From positions 186,001 to 250,000 of the forward strand of contig JAJEBY010000011.1 of the NCBI GenBank assembly GCA_022822305.1: DNA of 64,000 nucleotides, read 5' to 3'. The stretch is from Anaerolineae bacterium (GTDB lineage: Bacteria > Chloroflexota > Anaerolineae > Aggregatilineales > Phototrophicaceae). Shown here one piece after another: positions 32,584 through 40,876 of this stretch. Position 1 is the first letter of the stretch. Each line of letters opens with the position of its first letter. A program made the position numbers and the translations under genes. The notes beneath the pieces are model-generated. The model was not told the DNA's origin, did not search any database, and worked only from the letters and a program-made list of their open reading frames with translations.

Positions 32584-35507
32584 CAGCAGCTCACGCTCAA
32601 AGAGACATTATCGCCCAGCAAGCCGCTCACTCGCACGCGGAAGCTGCGGGTATCGGCGAAGTTGACGGTGAAGGAGGCGTCGGCGAGCGAACCCAGCCAG
32701 AAGCTTCCGTTCTCGTTGACAAGTGAGACGACATTGCCGAAGCTTTCATGGAAATAGCTGATGTCTGCGCTGAAGGTTATGCTGGCGCCGGCTCGAGCGG
32801 TCCAAAGGCCGGAAAACTCGTGATAGGTGTTGCCCGAGCGCCGGATCGTGGCGGAGCGAACGGCGCCACCGGCCGCGCAGACATCGCCGAGCGATTCGTG
32901 GTGCAGCAGCGGCGCATCGGATTCGTCTTCGTCTTCGTCAAATTCACCGGCGGCGGCAATATATAAGGGCAAGCGGGCGCAAGCGGCGCTCATTTCTCCA
33001 GCGTCAAAACGAATCCAGCCGCGGTCGGTATGATACCAATACAGACCGAAGGCGCCGCGCTTCTGCGATTGGCCGAGAACGGTCTGGCCGATCTGCAATA
33101 CGCCTATGACCTGGAAGTCGGTGCCGGGTCCCTGACGCAGGTTTCGCGCGAGACCGCCGGCATTGATGACGCATTCGGCAATATCATCAACAGCCTGGAC
33201 TACTACGATTGGCGGTTCGTCCGTGGGCGGACCCTCTTCTTCATCGGGCGATTCGGAATCCGCGTCAGGTGTCTCGACGCCTGTGTCACCCGTGGCGACC
33301 GACGCTATATCCGACCCTGCGATATAGACATCAAATGCGCGCGGCGTCAAATTTATGGGCAGGCTGGAGAGTCGCGCGCCGTCCTCAGCCGAGTACATTT
33401 GGGAAACTCCAACAATGTCTTCAGTGATTTGACCCATCGAGAGCGGCAAGGTCATTTGCTCACCCTCGAAGAGAATGGTCGAAGCGCCCGGCTCGTCAAA
33501 TGAAGCTGCGCCTTCCAGGCTGTAGAGCGTCATTGACTCGTCGGTTGCGGTCAGATAGGCAGTGCCGGTCAACTCCAGCAAGGCGCCGTTGACAGTCATT
33601 TGCAGCACGCCATCAATATCGCTGGGCGACTGAATGAGCAGGCCACCGGGCGGCACTGCAGCGCAGCCGGGAAAGCCGTCTCGTGATTTGAGGTCGACGG
33701 CCAGTCGATGTCCGGTGGCCGATTCATCCTGCATATCATCGGACGGGGCGGATTCCGCTGACGCTGTCTGGGTGGGATCGTGGACTGGCAAGGCATCGAT
33801 GCCATCCGGCAGGCGCAGGAATTGCGCGACAATCCATCCGTGCGTACCGTCCTCGGTTTCGATGAGGATCCATTGTTGATCTAGCGAGCGCTGCAAAGCA
33901 ATCACAACTTCCTCATCGTCGACCAAGGTCACGGAATCAGTATCCACACGCGGTAGATCACGAACGCTGATGCTGCCGGCCACGTCGACTGTCGCTTCAA
34001 CGCCATCGATTGACGCGGCCGCATCATCGGTTTCCGGAAGCGATGCGGCACGGCGATTGGTTAGCTCGACCTCACCCAATAGCAGCAGCGTTGCGACCGC
34101 GGTATCGCCGCCGCTGGTATCCGCTTCCAGCGCTAGACGGGCGGAAGGCCAGATCGATAGCGAATCGCGATCAACCAGAACGGCCAGCTGTTGGGCCTGA
34201 GCAAAATCCGTGATGTCGCCGGGACGCGCGAACCTCGTACCACTGATGCCGGCGACCGGCACAATCCGAGACATGTCCGGGCCGGCAAGGCCCAAGCATG
34301 CTGAACCCGCGGTCAGACCCGCGCAGGACTGAGCGAGGCTGTCATAAGACTGTTTGATTGCAGCGGGGCAGACGGGCGAGTCATCCGTGACCGCAACGGT
34401 TTCCAGGGATCCGGTTGCGCGCGGGAGCAATCGCAGCGGCAAGAGGTCCAGCTCCGTTGAAACTAATGCTGAGAATGGCTGCACGATGTCTGGCATCCCG
34501 ATTGGGGACAAGCTGGCGTCGAGCGCAATCTGTGCAGCATTCCTGGCTGGCAATTGCATTCGCTGCTCGTCAATTGACACTTCAGTTGTGCCTTCGAAAC
34601 TGAAGACGCTCATGTTGCCGCCAATTTGCGCCGTGACAAAGACAGTGCCGGCCAAGCGCAGCGTGACGCCGTTCAGTTCCAACTGGATGGGAGGCGCTAA
34701 AGCCGGTGACTGCAGCACGATGCCGCTGGCGGTCCCCACGACACAATCATCTGGGACAGGCAGACTTTCCATGCGCAGCCTTGGCGTCGCTGGATCATCG
34801 CCGGCGGTTGATGCCGGGACTCTGGGTATTGGCGACGCGCTGGTTTGATAGGGCAAGGCCTCGCTGCCGCCTTCTACCGCGATGAAGCGGCCGAAGACCC
34901 AGCCCGCGCCGCCGTTCGGAGAAGGAATCATGATGCGTATCCATTCGCCGTCGGGTGATCGGCCGATCGCACGCACGCCCACGCCGTTTTGCAACTGCCA
35001 AATATTGTCGGAGGCCGCGTTGGCATCCCGACGGACGATAACGCCCGCAGCCGCTTCGATGGTGGCGGAGACCGCCGTCCCGGCTGCTGAGTCGGCGGGT
35101 GTGTCGCTCGTTTCGCGCTTCAAAACGACATCGCCGATAACCAGCATATCGATGGTCGTGGGCGCTCCGTCGACGTCAGTTGCATCGAGGCGGGCGAGCA
35201 ATGTGGTCCAGGCCAGCGGATCCGCCGTCATGCTGTGCGTTTGCAGGCGCTCGATGTTAGCAAGATCAGAGCGATCGCCGGGATTGAGCAGGCGCGTCGC
35301 GTCACCCGCGAGCGAGGTACTGGTGGCCGAGCCGCTGTTCAAACAGACCTGACCTGGCGCGATGCTGTCGCACGCCGCTGCGGTCAGCGCACTTGCTTGA
35401 AGCGCGGAGCCGGGACACGCGCGGGCATCCGTCTGAGCGAATCCGACGAGCGCCGAGAGAAAAAGCGTCGCCAAGATTGTCATCCGTAAGGCGGATTTAC
35501 CGCTCAT
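32583..35507 (-). CDS. Exported protein with repeated Cys-flanked SH3-like modules
   Basis: 974 residues from the ATG at 35507; the frame also opens at a TTG 8 codons earlier, which is less likely. An N-terminal signal peptide (about 1-28) is followed by at least two related modules. Each starts with a Cys pattern (CPGSALQASALTAAACDSIAPGQVCLNSG and CPAAIKQSYDSLAQSCAGLTAGSACLGLAG) and contains an SH3b-like segment (SDNIWQLQNGVGVRAIGRSPDGEWIRIMIPSPNGGAGWVFGRF; TDSVTLVDDEEVVIALQRSLDQQWILIETEDGTHGWIVAQFLR). A third SH3b-like segment lies near residues 780-830, and a beta domain ends the protein. This pattern is common in Chloroflexi surface proteins. The ligand is unknown. Confidence 0.75.
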   Translation of the reverse strand: MSGKSALRMTILATLFLSALVGFAQTDARACPGSALQASALTAAACDSIAPGQVCLNSGSATSTSLAGDATRLLNPGDRSDLANIERLQTHSMTADPLAWTTLLARLDATDVDGAPTTIDMLVIGDVVLKRETSDTPADSAAGTAVSATIEAAAGVIVRRDANAASDNIWQLQNGVGVRAIGRSPDGEWIRIMIPSPNGGAGWVFGRFIAVEGGSEALPYQTSASPIPRVPASTAGDDPATPRLRMESLPVPDDCVVGTASGIVLQSPALAPPIQLELNGVTLRLAGTVFVTAQIGGNMSVFSFEGTTEVSIDEQRMQLPARNAAQIALDASLSPIGMPDIVQPFSALVSTELDLLPLRLLPRATGSLETVAVTDDSPVCPAAIKQSYDSLAQSCAGLTAGSACLGLAGPDMSRIVPVAGISGTRFARPGDITDFAQAQQLAVLVDRDSLSIWPSARLALEADTSGGDTAVATLLLLGEVELTNRRAASLPETDDAAASIDGVEATVDVAGSISVRDLPRVDTDSVTLVDDEEVVIALQRSLDQQWILIETEDGTHGWIVAQFLRLPDGIDALPVHDPTQTASAESAPSDDMQDESATGHRLAVDLKSRDGFPGCAAVPPGGLLIQSPSDIDGVLQMTVNGALLELTGTAYLTATDESMTLYSLEGAASFDEPGASTILFEGEQMTLPLSMGQITEDIVGVSQMYSAEDGARLSSLPINLTPRAFDVYIAGSDIASVATGDTGVETPDADSESPDEEEGPPTDEPPIVVVQAVDDIAECVINAGGLARNLRQGPGTDFQVIGVLQIGQTVLGQSQKRGAFGLYWYHTDRGWIRFDAGEMSAACARLPLYIAAAGEFDEDEDESDAPLLHHESLGDVCAAGGAVRSATIRRSGNTYHEFSGLWTARAGASITFSADISYFHESFGNVVSLVNENGSFWLGSLADASFTVNFADTRSFRVRVSGLLGDNVSLSVSC

Positions 35508-35599
35508 AGGTCGCGTTCCGATTTCGATCAATTTACAATAGGTACACGTTTCGACATGGAAAGATCGGCAGCGTAGACTTAGGCTGTGATTTCAATTCT

Positions 35600-35628
35600 A
35601 TATTAGAGGTCGATTGCGATTTTGCCAA
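35600..35628 (-). promoter_or_regulatory. Candidate promoter of the long minus-strand unit
   Basis: Minus strand: -35 TTGGCA (35628-35623), 17-base spacer, -10 TAATAT (35605-35600). Five and four of six bases match. It would give a leader of about 85-95 bases before the SH3-protein ATG, and no other start signal precedes the genes down to 22499 except the one at 26220. Confidence 0.5.
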
Positions 35629-35754
35629 TAAAGGATAAAGGTCAATGCCACATGAGCAGCCGAATGGGCGCGGAGGCAAGAGTGTTAAGCTATTGTCATC
35701 TCGACCAACACGGGCGGGAGTAGCCAGCGATGGCTGCGGAAAGACGAGTGTGAG

Positions 35755-36891
35755 ATGAAGATCCTGGTCGCTAGTGGCGCGTTCAAGCAGAGCCTCAGCG
35801 CCGCGCAAGCATGCGCGACAATCGCTGCGGGATTGCGTGAATCCGGTTTGGACGCGCGCATAGACGTTTTGCCAATCGCTGATGGCGGCAACGGTACGCT
35901 GGACGCCTTCCTGGCGACTGGTGGCGAACGCGTCGCGGTCCAGGTATTCGATCCTCTGCTGCGCCCGATTGAAGCGGAGTACGGGTTGGTCGACGAGGGG
36001 CAGACGGCCGTTATCGAGATGGCGCTGGCATCGGGATTGGAGCTGCTTCAGCCTGAAGAATTGAATCCGCTGATCGCCAGCACCTATGGCGCCGGCCAGC
36101 TAATGGCGGATGCCTTGGATCGCGGCGCAGAACGCATCGTCATCGGTCTCGGCGGCAGCGCGACGGTTGACGGCGGCATGGGCTGCATGAGCGCGTTAGG
36201 CGTCCGGATATCGGACGCGTCCGGCAATAGCATTGGGCCTGGCGGCGCGGGGCTGGCGGATATCGACCGCATTGACACGTCTGGACTAGATCCGCGCTGG
36301 GGCGCCGTCGATGTGATTATCGCCTCCGATGTCGAGAATCCGACGCTGGGAGAGCAAGGAGCGGCGCGGGTATTCGGTCCGCAGAAGGGCGCCGATCAGG
36401 CCACTGTGGAGGTACTCGAAGACAATCTACGGCATTGCTTCGGCATGATTCACGAACAGATGGGCGTTGATCTACGGAAGGCGCGCGGTGGCGGCGCGGC
36501 AGGCGCATTCGCCGCGGGTCTGATGGCCTTTTTGCGCTGCGAGCTGGTCTCCGGCATCGACTTGGTGCTGCGGCATCACGGCTTCGTCGAACGACTGGCC
36601 GATTGCGGCCTGGTGATCACCGGCGAGGGCCAGATGGATAGCCAAACGCTGGATGGCAAGGGACCCATCGGCGTGGCGCAGGTGGCGCGCGATAACGGCG
36701 TGCCAACCGTCGCGCTGGCAGGTGGCTTGAACATCGACGATCGGCTGCTGCACGAGGCGGGCATTCAGGCGGCGTTTTCGATCGTCGATGGGCCGATGAC
36801 GCTGGCGGCGGCGCTGGAAAATGCGGAAACCTTGCTATGGCGGGCGGCGCGGCGCTTGGGATACGCGCTGCAATTGTCGTTGTCGAGCTGA
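35755..36891 (+). CDS. Glycerate kinase (GarK/GlxK family)
   Basis: 378 residues. Conserved glycerate-kinase elements are the N-terminus MKILVASGAFKQSLSAAQACATIAAGLRESG, DVLPIADGGNGTLDAF, GLGGSATVDGGMGCMSALGV, and GGGAAGAFAAGLMAFLRCELVSGIDLVL, followed by GLVITGEGQMDSQTLDGKGPIGVAQVARDN. The protein phosphorylates D-glycerate to a phosphoglycerate (2- or 3-, depending on class; this family usually gives 2-phosphoglycerate). It is cytoplasmic and of normal length. It is divergent from the SH3-protein unit across 223 bases. proB follows 116 bases downstream in the same direction. Confidence 0.93.
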   Translation: MKILVASGAFKQSLSAAQACATIAAGLRESGLDARIDVLPIADGGNGTLDAFLATGGERVAVQVFDPLLRPIEAEYGLVDEGQTAVIEMALASGLELLQPEELNPLIASTYGAGQLMADALDRGAERIVIGLGGSATVDGGMGCMSALGVRISDASGNSIGPGGAGLADIDRIDTSGLDPRWGAVDVIIASDVENPTLGEQGAARVFGPQKGADQATVEVLEDNLRHCFGMIHEQMGVDLRKARGGGAAGAFAAGLMAFLRCELVSGIDLVLRHHGFVERLADCGLVITGEGQMDSQTLDGKGPIGVAQVARDNGVPTVALAGGLNIDDRLLHEAGIQAAFSIVDGPMTLAAALENAETLLWRAARRLGYALQLSLSS

Positions 36892-37007
36892 TCCAGACGG
36901 CGAGTCCAATGGCGGCGATCCACAAACGCTCTACAAGTCCGGCAAGCCGTTTTGGTCTACCGCGTCATCTCAAGCTGCCTTACAATTCCGGCGCAGTTTG
37001 AGGAGAG

Positions 37008-38105
37008 ATGATGCGTCGAATCGTCGTCAAGCTCGGTTCCAGCGTGTTGGCCAAGGGCACTGCCCGGCTCAACCGGCAAGGCATGCTGGAACTGGTGCAG
37101 CAAGTGGCGGCCCTGCATGCGCATGGTCACGAAGTCATCGTGGTGTCGTCGGGCGCGCAGATGGCCGGGCGCGAACAACTGAACTTCCCCGATTTGGGCA
37201 AATCGGTGCCCGCCAAGCAGATGTTGAGCGCCGTCGGCCAAAGTCATTTGATGCGGGTGTATGAAGATCTCTTCGACATTTTCGCCATCAAGGTGGCGCA
37301 GATACTGTTGACGCGCGACGATCTTAGCGATCGCTTCCGCTATCTTAATGCGCGGGATACGCTGGATACCTTGATTGAGCACAAGATAATCCCGATCGTC
37401 AACGAGAATGACAGTATCGCCACCGAGGAGATTCGGGTCGGCGACAACGATAACCTGTCGGCGCTGGTGGCGAGCGTGGTGGATGCCGATCTGCTGATCA
37501 TGCTCACTGACCAACCGGGTGTATTCACCGATGATCCGCGCAAGAATCCGGAGGCGGCGCTTATCCAAAATATCATGCAGATCTCGGACGAGCTCTACCA
37601 GCTGGCGGGCGGCGCGGGCAGCGAAGTCGGCACCGGCGGCATGGTGACCAAAATTCAAGCGGCGCAGCTGGCCAGCCGCAGTGGCATCAAGTCCATCATC
37701 GCCAGCGGCAGTGAAAGCGATGTGCTGTTGCGATTGGCGGCAGGTGAAGCGATCGGCACCCATATCGAAGCGGCGCAGCATCGGGCGGAAAGCCGCAAGC
37801 GCTGGCTGCTGACGGATCGCACACAGGGTGTGTTGACAGTGGACGATGGCGCGGCGACGATGCTGAAGGACCGCGGCGCCAGCTTGCTGCCGGTGGGCGT
37901 ACGGGTGGTGGAAGGTGATTTTAGGCGGGGCGCGACGCTGTCGGTGCAGACGATGGACGGCCGCGAAATCGCACACGGCTTGAGCAACTATGACAGCGAA
38001 GATCTGCGCAAGTTATGCGGGAAGAAGTCTGCTGAAATCGTCGACGTCCTCGGTTACAGTTTCGGCGATGCTGTGCTTCACCGCAATAATATGGCGCTAC
38101 TTTAG
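37008..38105 (+). CDS. proB: Glutamate 5-kinase with C-terminal PUA domain
   Basis: 365 residues. The amino-acid-kinase domain starts RRIVVKLGSSVLAKGTARLNRQGMLELVQQVAALHAHGHEVIVVSSGAQMAGREQLNF and contains IPIVNENDSIATEEIRVGDNDNLSALVASVVDADLLIMLTDQPGVFTDDPRKNPEA and GTGGMVTKIQAAQLASRSGI. A C-terminal PUA domain (about 275-360) carries DRGASLLPVGVRVVEGDFRRG. GAGGAG lies just before the ATG; an ATG one codon later is equally possible. It makes gamma-glutamyl phosphate, the first step of proline synthesis. proA lies downstream, separated by one opposite-strand gene and a remnant element. Confidence 0.95.
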   Translation: MMRRIVVKLGSSVLAKGTARLNRQGMLELVQQVAALHAHGHEVIVVSSGAQMAGREQLNFPDLGKSVPAKQMLSAVGQSHLMRVYEDLFDIFAIKVAQILLTRDDLSDRFRYLNARDTLDTLIEHKIIPIVNENDSIATEEIRVGDNDNLSALVASVVDADLLIMLTDQPGVFTDDPRKNPEAALIQNIMQISDELYQLAGGAGSEVGTGGMVTKIQAAQLASRSGIKSIIASGSESDVLLRLAAGEAIGTHIEAAQHRAESRKRWLLTDRTQGVLTVDDGAATMLKDRGASLLPVGVRVVEGDFRRGATLSVQTMDGREIAHGLSNYDSEDLRKLCGKKSAEIVDVLGYSFGDAVLHRNNMALL

Positions 38106-38170
38106 ACACAATGCGCAGCCCGATTTAGGTTAATCCGAGCATTGGAGCTACCATCGTTGCCCGCGCGGCA

Positions 38171-39193
38171 TCAATTCCCGCGTCTGCCGCCAGCCAGCCT
38201 CAGCCGACTGAAGCGGCTGCTGACCCAGGCGGCCGCCAGATAAATCCAGTACATGACGAAGAGCGTCAGATATTCGATAAGCGGGATGCGCAGCACTTCA
38301 TTGACTTGATACGGTTGGCGCAGTGCGAGATAAACGTAAAGCGTCAATAGCAAAAACGAGCCGTAGAATAGCTGCCTGGCCCAAGGCTTTAGTCCCAAAC
38401 CATGCATCTGCGTGATCAAGAAGATCGCCGCGAAACCGAAGAAAAACATAGGCCAGATATTGCTGCTTTGGTTCAGCGCTACTTGAAAGGCGTGTGGCAG
38501 GACCAGGATTTCCAACAAAAACATCCAGCGTTTGTTTAGATGCGCGCGCATGAACATAAGGGAGCCTTGCGCCATTATCAGCACAACATGAATGAATCCG
38601 ATCAAGTGTCCCCATGTTGGCACCATTGGATGGAACCAGAAGGTATAGATAACCGCGAAGCTGAAGAAGTAGCCATGATTCCTGCGCAGCGCGTCGGTGA
38701 AGGCTTTGCGAAATTTGACTTTCTTGCCGAAGAAAAGGCCGCGTCGCTGATTTTCCATGCCCAGAATCACAATTAGCATAAGCGCGACAGCGAATTGCGC
38801 CGTCCAGCTCGGCAAGTCTTGCGCAATGGCGTCGTAGAAGAACATCGTCTGCAAGACGTGCAACGTGATGAAAACCAGGTTGATGCCCAGCGCCCAAAAA
38901 TTTACTGGACGGAGTGAATTGGTATAATCTCGCTTGCTGTAACGCTTCTGGGCATAGGCGATTGTTATCCAGATCAGTATCTGGTGCATAGCGAAACCCA
39001 GCCAGGCAGTCAACTGGCCCCAGGCGGTCTGTTCCGCCAGTTGCCACTCGTAGACGAGGGGGTCGTCCGGATGCGGGATAATCTCAAATTGACTGAGAAC
39101 ACCGCCCATTGCGATGATCACGACACACAGGAGCGCCGAGAAAACAATGCTCCAATTGACTACTTGCTTGGCATCTATGCGAGACAAAAACAC
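38171..39193 (-). CDS. Unknown polytopic membrane protein between proB and proA
   Basis: I do not recognise the family. I choose the GTG at 39193 (340 residues) because a TATAAT at 39239-39234 lies just upstream of it; the frame is also open to an ATG at 39265, which would lie upstream of that promoter. The protein has about eight to nine predicted helices, mostly with aromatic ends (WGQLTAWLGFAMHQILIWITIAY, HGYFFSFAVIYTFWFHPMVPTWGHLIGFIHVVLIMAQGSLMF). Several His residues sit in membrane-edge positions, which could suggest metal or heme binding, but this is speculative. It lies opposite to proB and proA and ends 65 bases after proB. Confidence 0.7.
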   Translation of the reverse strand: MFLSRIDAKQVVNWSIVFSALLCVVIIAMGGVLSQFEIIPHPDDPLVYEWQLAEQTAWGQLTAWLGFAMHQILIWITIAYAQKRYSKRDYTNSLRPVNFWALGINLVFITLHVLQTMFFYDAIAQDLPSWTAQFAVALMLIVILGMENQRRGLFFGKKVKFRKAFTDALRRNHGYFFSFAVIYTFWFHPMVPTWGHLIGFIHVVLIMAQGSLMFMRAHLNKRWMFLLEILVLPHAFQVALNQSSNIWPMFFFGFAAIFLITQMHGLGLKPWARQLFYGSFLLLTLYVYLALRQPYQVNEVLRIPLIEYLTLFVMYWIYLAAAWVSSRFSRLRLAGGRRGN

Positions 39194-39233
39194 GGAGCGA
39201 GCCTCATTCTCTTCACATCGGCGAACGGCGGGG

Positions 39234-39239
39234 ATTATA
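39234..39239 (-). promoter_or_regulatory. -10 element for the unknown membrane protein gene
   Basis: Minus strand: perfect TATAAT at 39239-39234. The best -35 (TTGTAT, 39265-39260) is at 20 bases, which is long. It supports the GTG start at 39193 rather than the ATG at 39265. Confidence 0.4.
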
Positions 39240-39267
39240 GAACAAAACGATAGGTATGAATACAATG

Positions 39268-39381
39268 TGAACTTGCCCCGATTTTGTGGACATCAAAATT
39301 GCCCCATACAATTCTGGTGAGGAACGCTGGTGGGAGTCTATGATGAAGTATCCGGAAGAACTGAAGCGTGTGGCGCTTAAT
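39268..39381 (+). mobile_element. Remnant of an IS3-family element end with a truncated orfA start
   Basis: The stretch starts TGAACTTGCCCCGATTTTGT, followed by GGACA, a form typical of IS3-family left ends. A ribosome-like GAGGAA and an ATG at 39340 follow and begin MMKYPEELKRVALNQ, which resembles the start of IS3 OrfA transposases. The frame then runs out of transposase-like sequence after about 14 codons and reaches the proA leader. No right end or downstream transposase is visible, so it is a fragment. Confidence 0.55.
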
Positions 39382-39496
39382 CAGCGCAGGTCTCTATTTT
39401 CGCGAATGCCCTGCTGCGTGGTCAAATCCTGTTGTAAACTCTCGGACTGTATGGAATAGTTGGTTGCGAACGGGTGTTGCTGAACAGGATTGTCGA

Positions 39497-40774
39497 ATGG
39501 TCGAGGCATTGGCAGAAAAAATCGATCTTGTCGGGATGGGCAGGCGGTCGAGAGCGGCTTCCGCTGTCCTGGCGAAAAAGTCCACCGCGGAGAAGAATGC
39601 GCTTCTCGATGACATCGCCGATGCCTTGGAGAAGCATGAGCCGGCCATTCTCGAGGCGAACCATGCGGACATATCGCTGGCGAGAAACAATGGCGTTGAT
39701 CCCATTTGGATTCGCGACCGGATCGCGCTGGAAAGACGGATGTCCGGAATCGTTGCAGATGTGCGCAGGGTCTCTGAGTTGCCGGATCCCGTTGGCGATG
39801 TGCTGCTGGACAAGCGGCTGGAGAATGGCCTGCAATTGGTCAAGCGACGGACGCCGCTGGGGGTACTGGGCGCCATTTATGAATCAAGACCAAATGTCAC
39901 CGTCGATATATCGACGCTGGCGCTGAAGACGAGCAACGCGGTGATCTTGCGAGGTGGATCGGATGTGCTCAACAGCAATATGGCCTTGTCTCGCGTACTG
40001 CGAAGCGCTCTGTCCTCGCAAGGTTTTCCCACTGATGCCGTCCAATATATCAACAGCACCGACCGCGGCTATGTCAGCGAAATGCTGCGGCTCCACGAAT
40101 ACATCGACATGATCATTCCGCGCGGCGGCAACGGCCTGCATACCTTCTGTCGTGAAAACAGCAGCATCCCGGTGATCACCGGCGGGATCGGCGTCTGTCA
40201 TATCTTTGTGGACGCGAGCGCGCGGCTGGACAAAGTGATTCCGGTTTTGAATAATGCCAAGACTCAGCGGCCTGCGGTATGCAATTCGATGGAAACGCTG
40301 CTGTTGCATCGGGCGGTTGCGACAGACTTGCTGCCACAAGTCATCAACATTCTTGGAGCGGAAGGCGTCGTGTTCCACGCAGAGCCCCGCGCTTATGCTA
40401 TCGTCGGCGAAGATGATCGTGTGGCGCCCGCTACGGACGATGACTTTGATACTGAGTGGTACAACCTCACACTCAATGTCAAGATCGTGGATGATGTTGA
40501 CGAGGCAATTGCGCATATTGGGCGACATGGCACACAGCATTCCGACAGCATCTTGACTGAAACTGCTGCGCATGCTGAACGTTTCTTGAATGAGGTTGAT
40601 TCAGCGGCGGTGTATTGGAACGCTAGTACGCGCTTCACCGACGGCAGCGCGCTGGGACTGGGCGCAGAGGTAGCGATCAGCACACAGAAGCTGCATGCTC
40701 GTGGACCGATGGCGTTGGAAGAATTGACTACCTACAAGTGGATCATCAGAGGTGATTATACTTCGCGCGAGTGA
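39497..40774 (+). CDS. proA: Gamma-glutamyl phosphate reductase
   Basis: 425 residues from the ATG at 39497, chosen because ACAGGA lies 7 bases upstream; the frame is open 43 codons further but into the IS-like remnant. The protein has the aldehyde-dehydrogenase fold: PLGVLGAIYESRPNVTVDISTLALKTSNAVILRGGSD, DMIIPRGGNGLHTFCRENSSIPVITGGIGVCHIFVD, and the catalytic Cys in AKTQRPAVCNSMETLLLHR. It reduces gamma-glutamyl phosphate to glutamate semialdehyde with NADPH, the second step of proline synthesis. proB is 1.4 kb upstream on the same strand, so they may not share a transcript. Confidence 0.94.
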   Translation: MVEALAEKIDLVGMGRRSRAASAVLAKKSTAEKNALLDDIADALEKHEPAILEANHADISLARNNGVDPIWIRDRIALERRMSGIVADVRRVSELPDPVGDVLLDKRLENGLQLVKRRTPLGVLGAIYESRPNVTVDISTLALKTSNAVILRGGSDVLNSNMALSRVLRSALSSQGFPTDAVQYINSTDRGYVSEMLRLHEYIDMIIPRGGNGLHTFCRENSSIPVITGGIGVCHIFVDASARLDKVIPVLNNAKTQRPAVCNSMETLLLHRAVATDLLPQVINILGAEGVVFHAEPRAYAIVGEDDRVAPATDDDFDTEWYNLTLNVKIVDDVDEAIAHIGRHGTQHSDSILTETAAHAERFLNEVDSAAVYWNASTRFTDGSALGLGAEVAISTQKLHARGPMALEELTTYKWIIRGDYTSRE

Positions 40775-40876
40775 CGTCTTTGGACCGCTCTCGCCAAAAG
40801 CTGAACCTCAATTAACGCGGGCTTTGGGTCGTCGGACGATTGCGACCGGGCTGCCTGCAACTCTGGTGAGCGTCGC

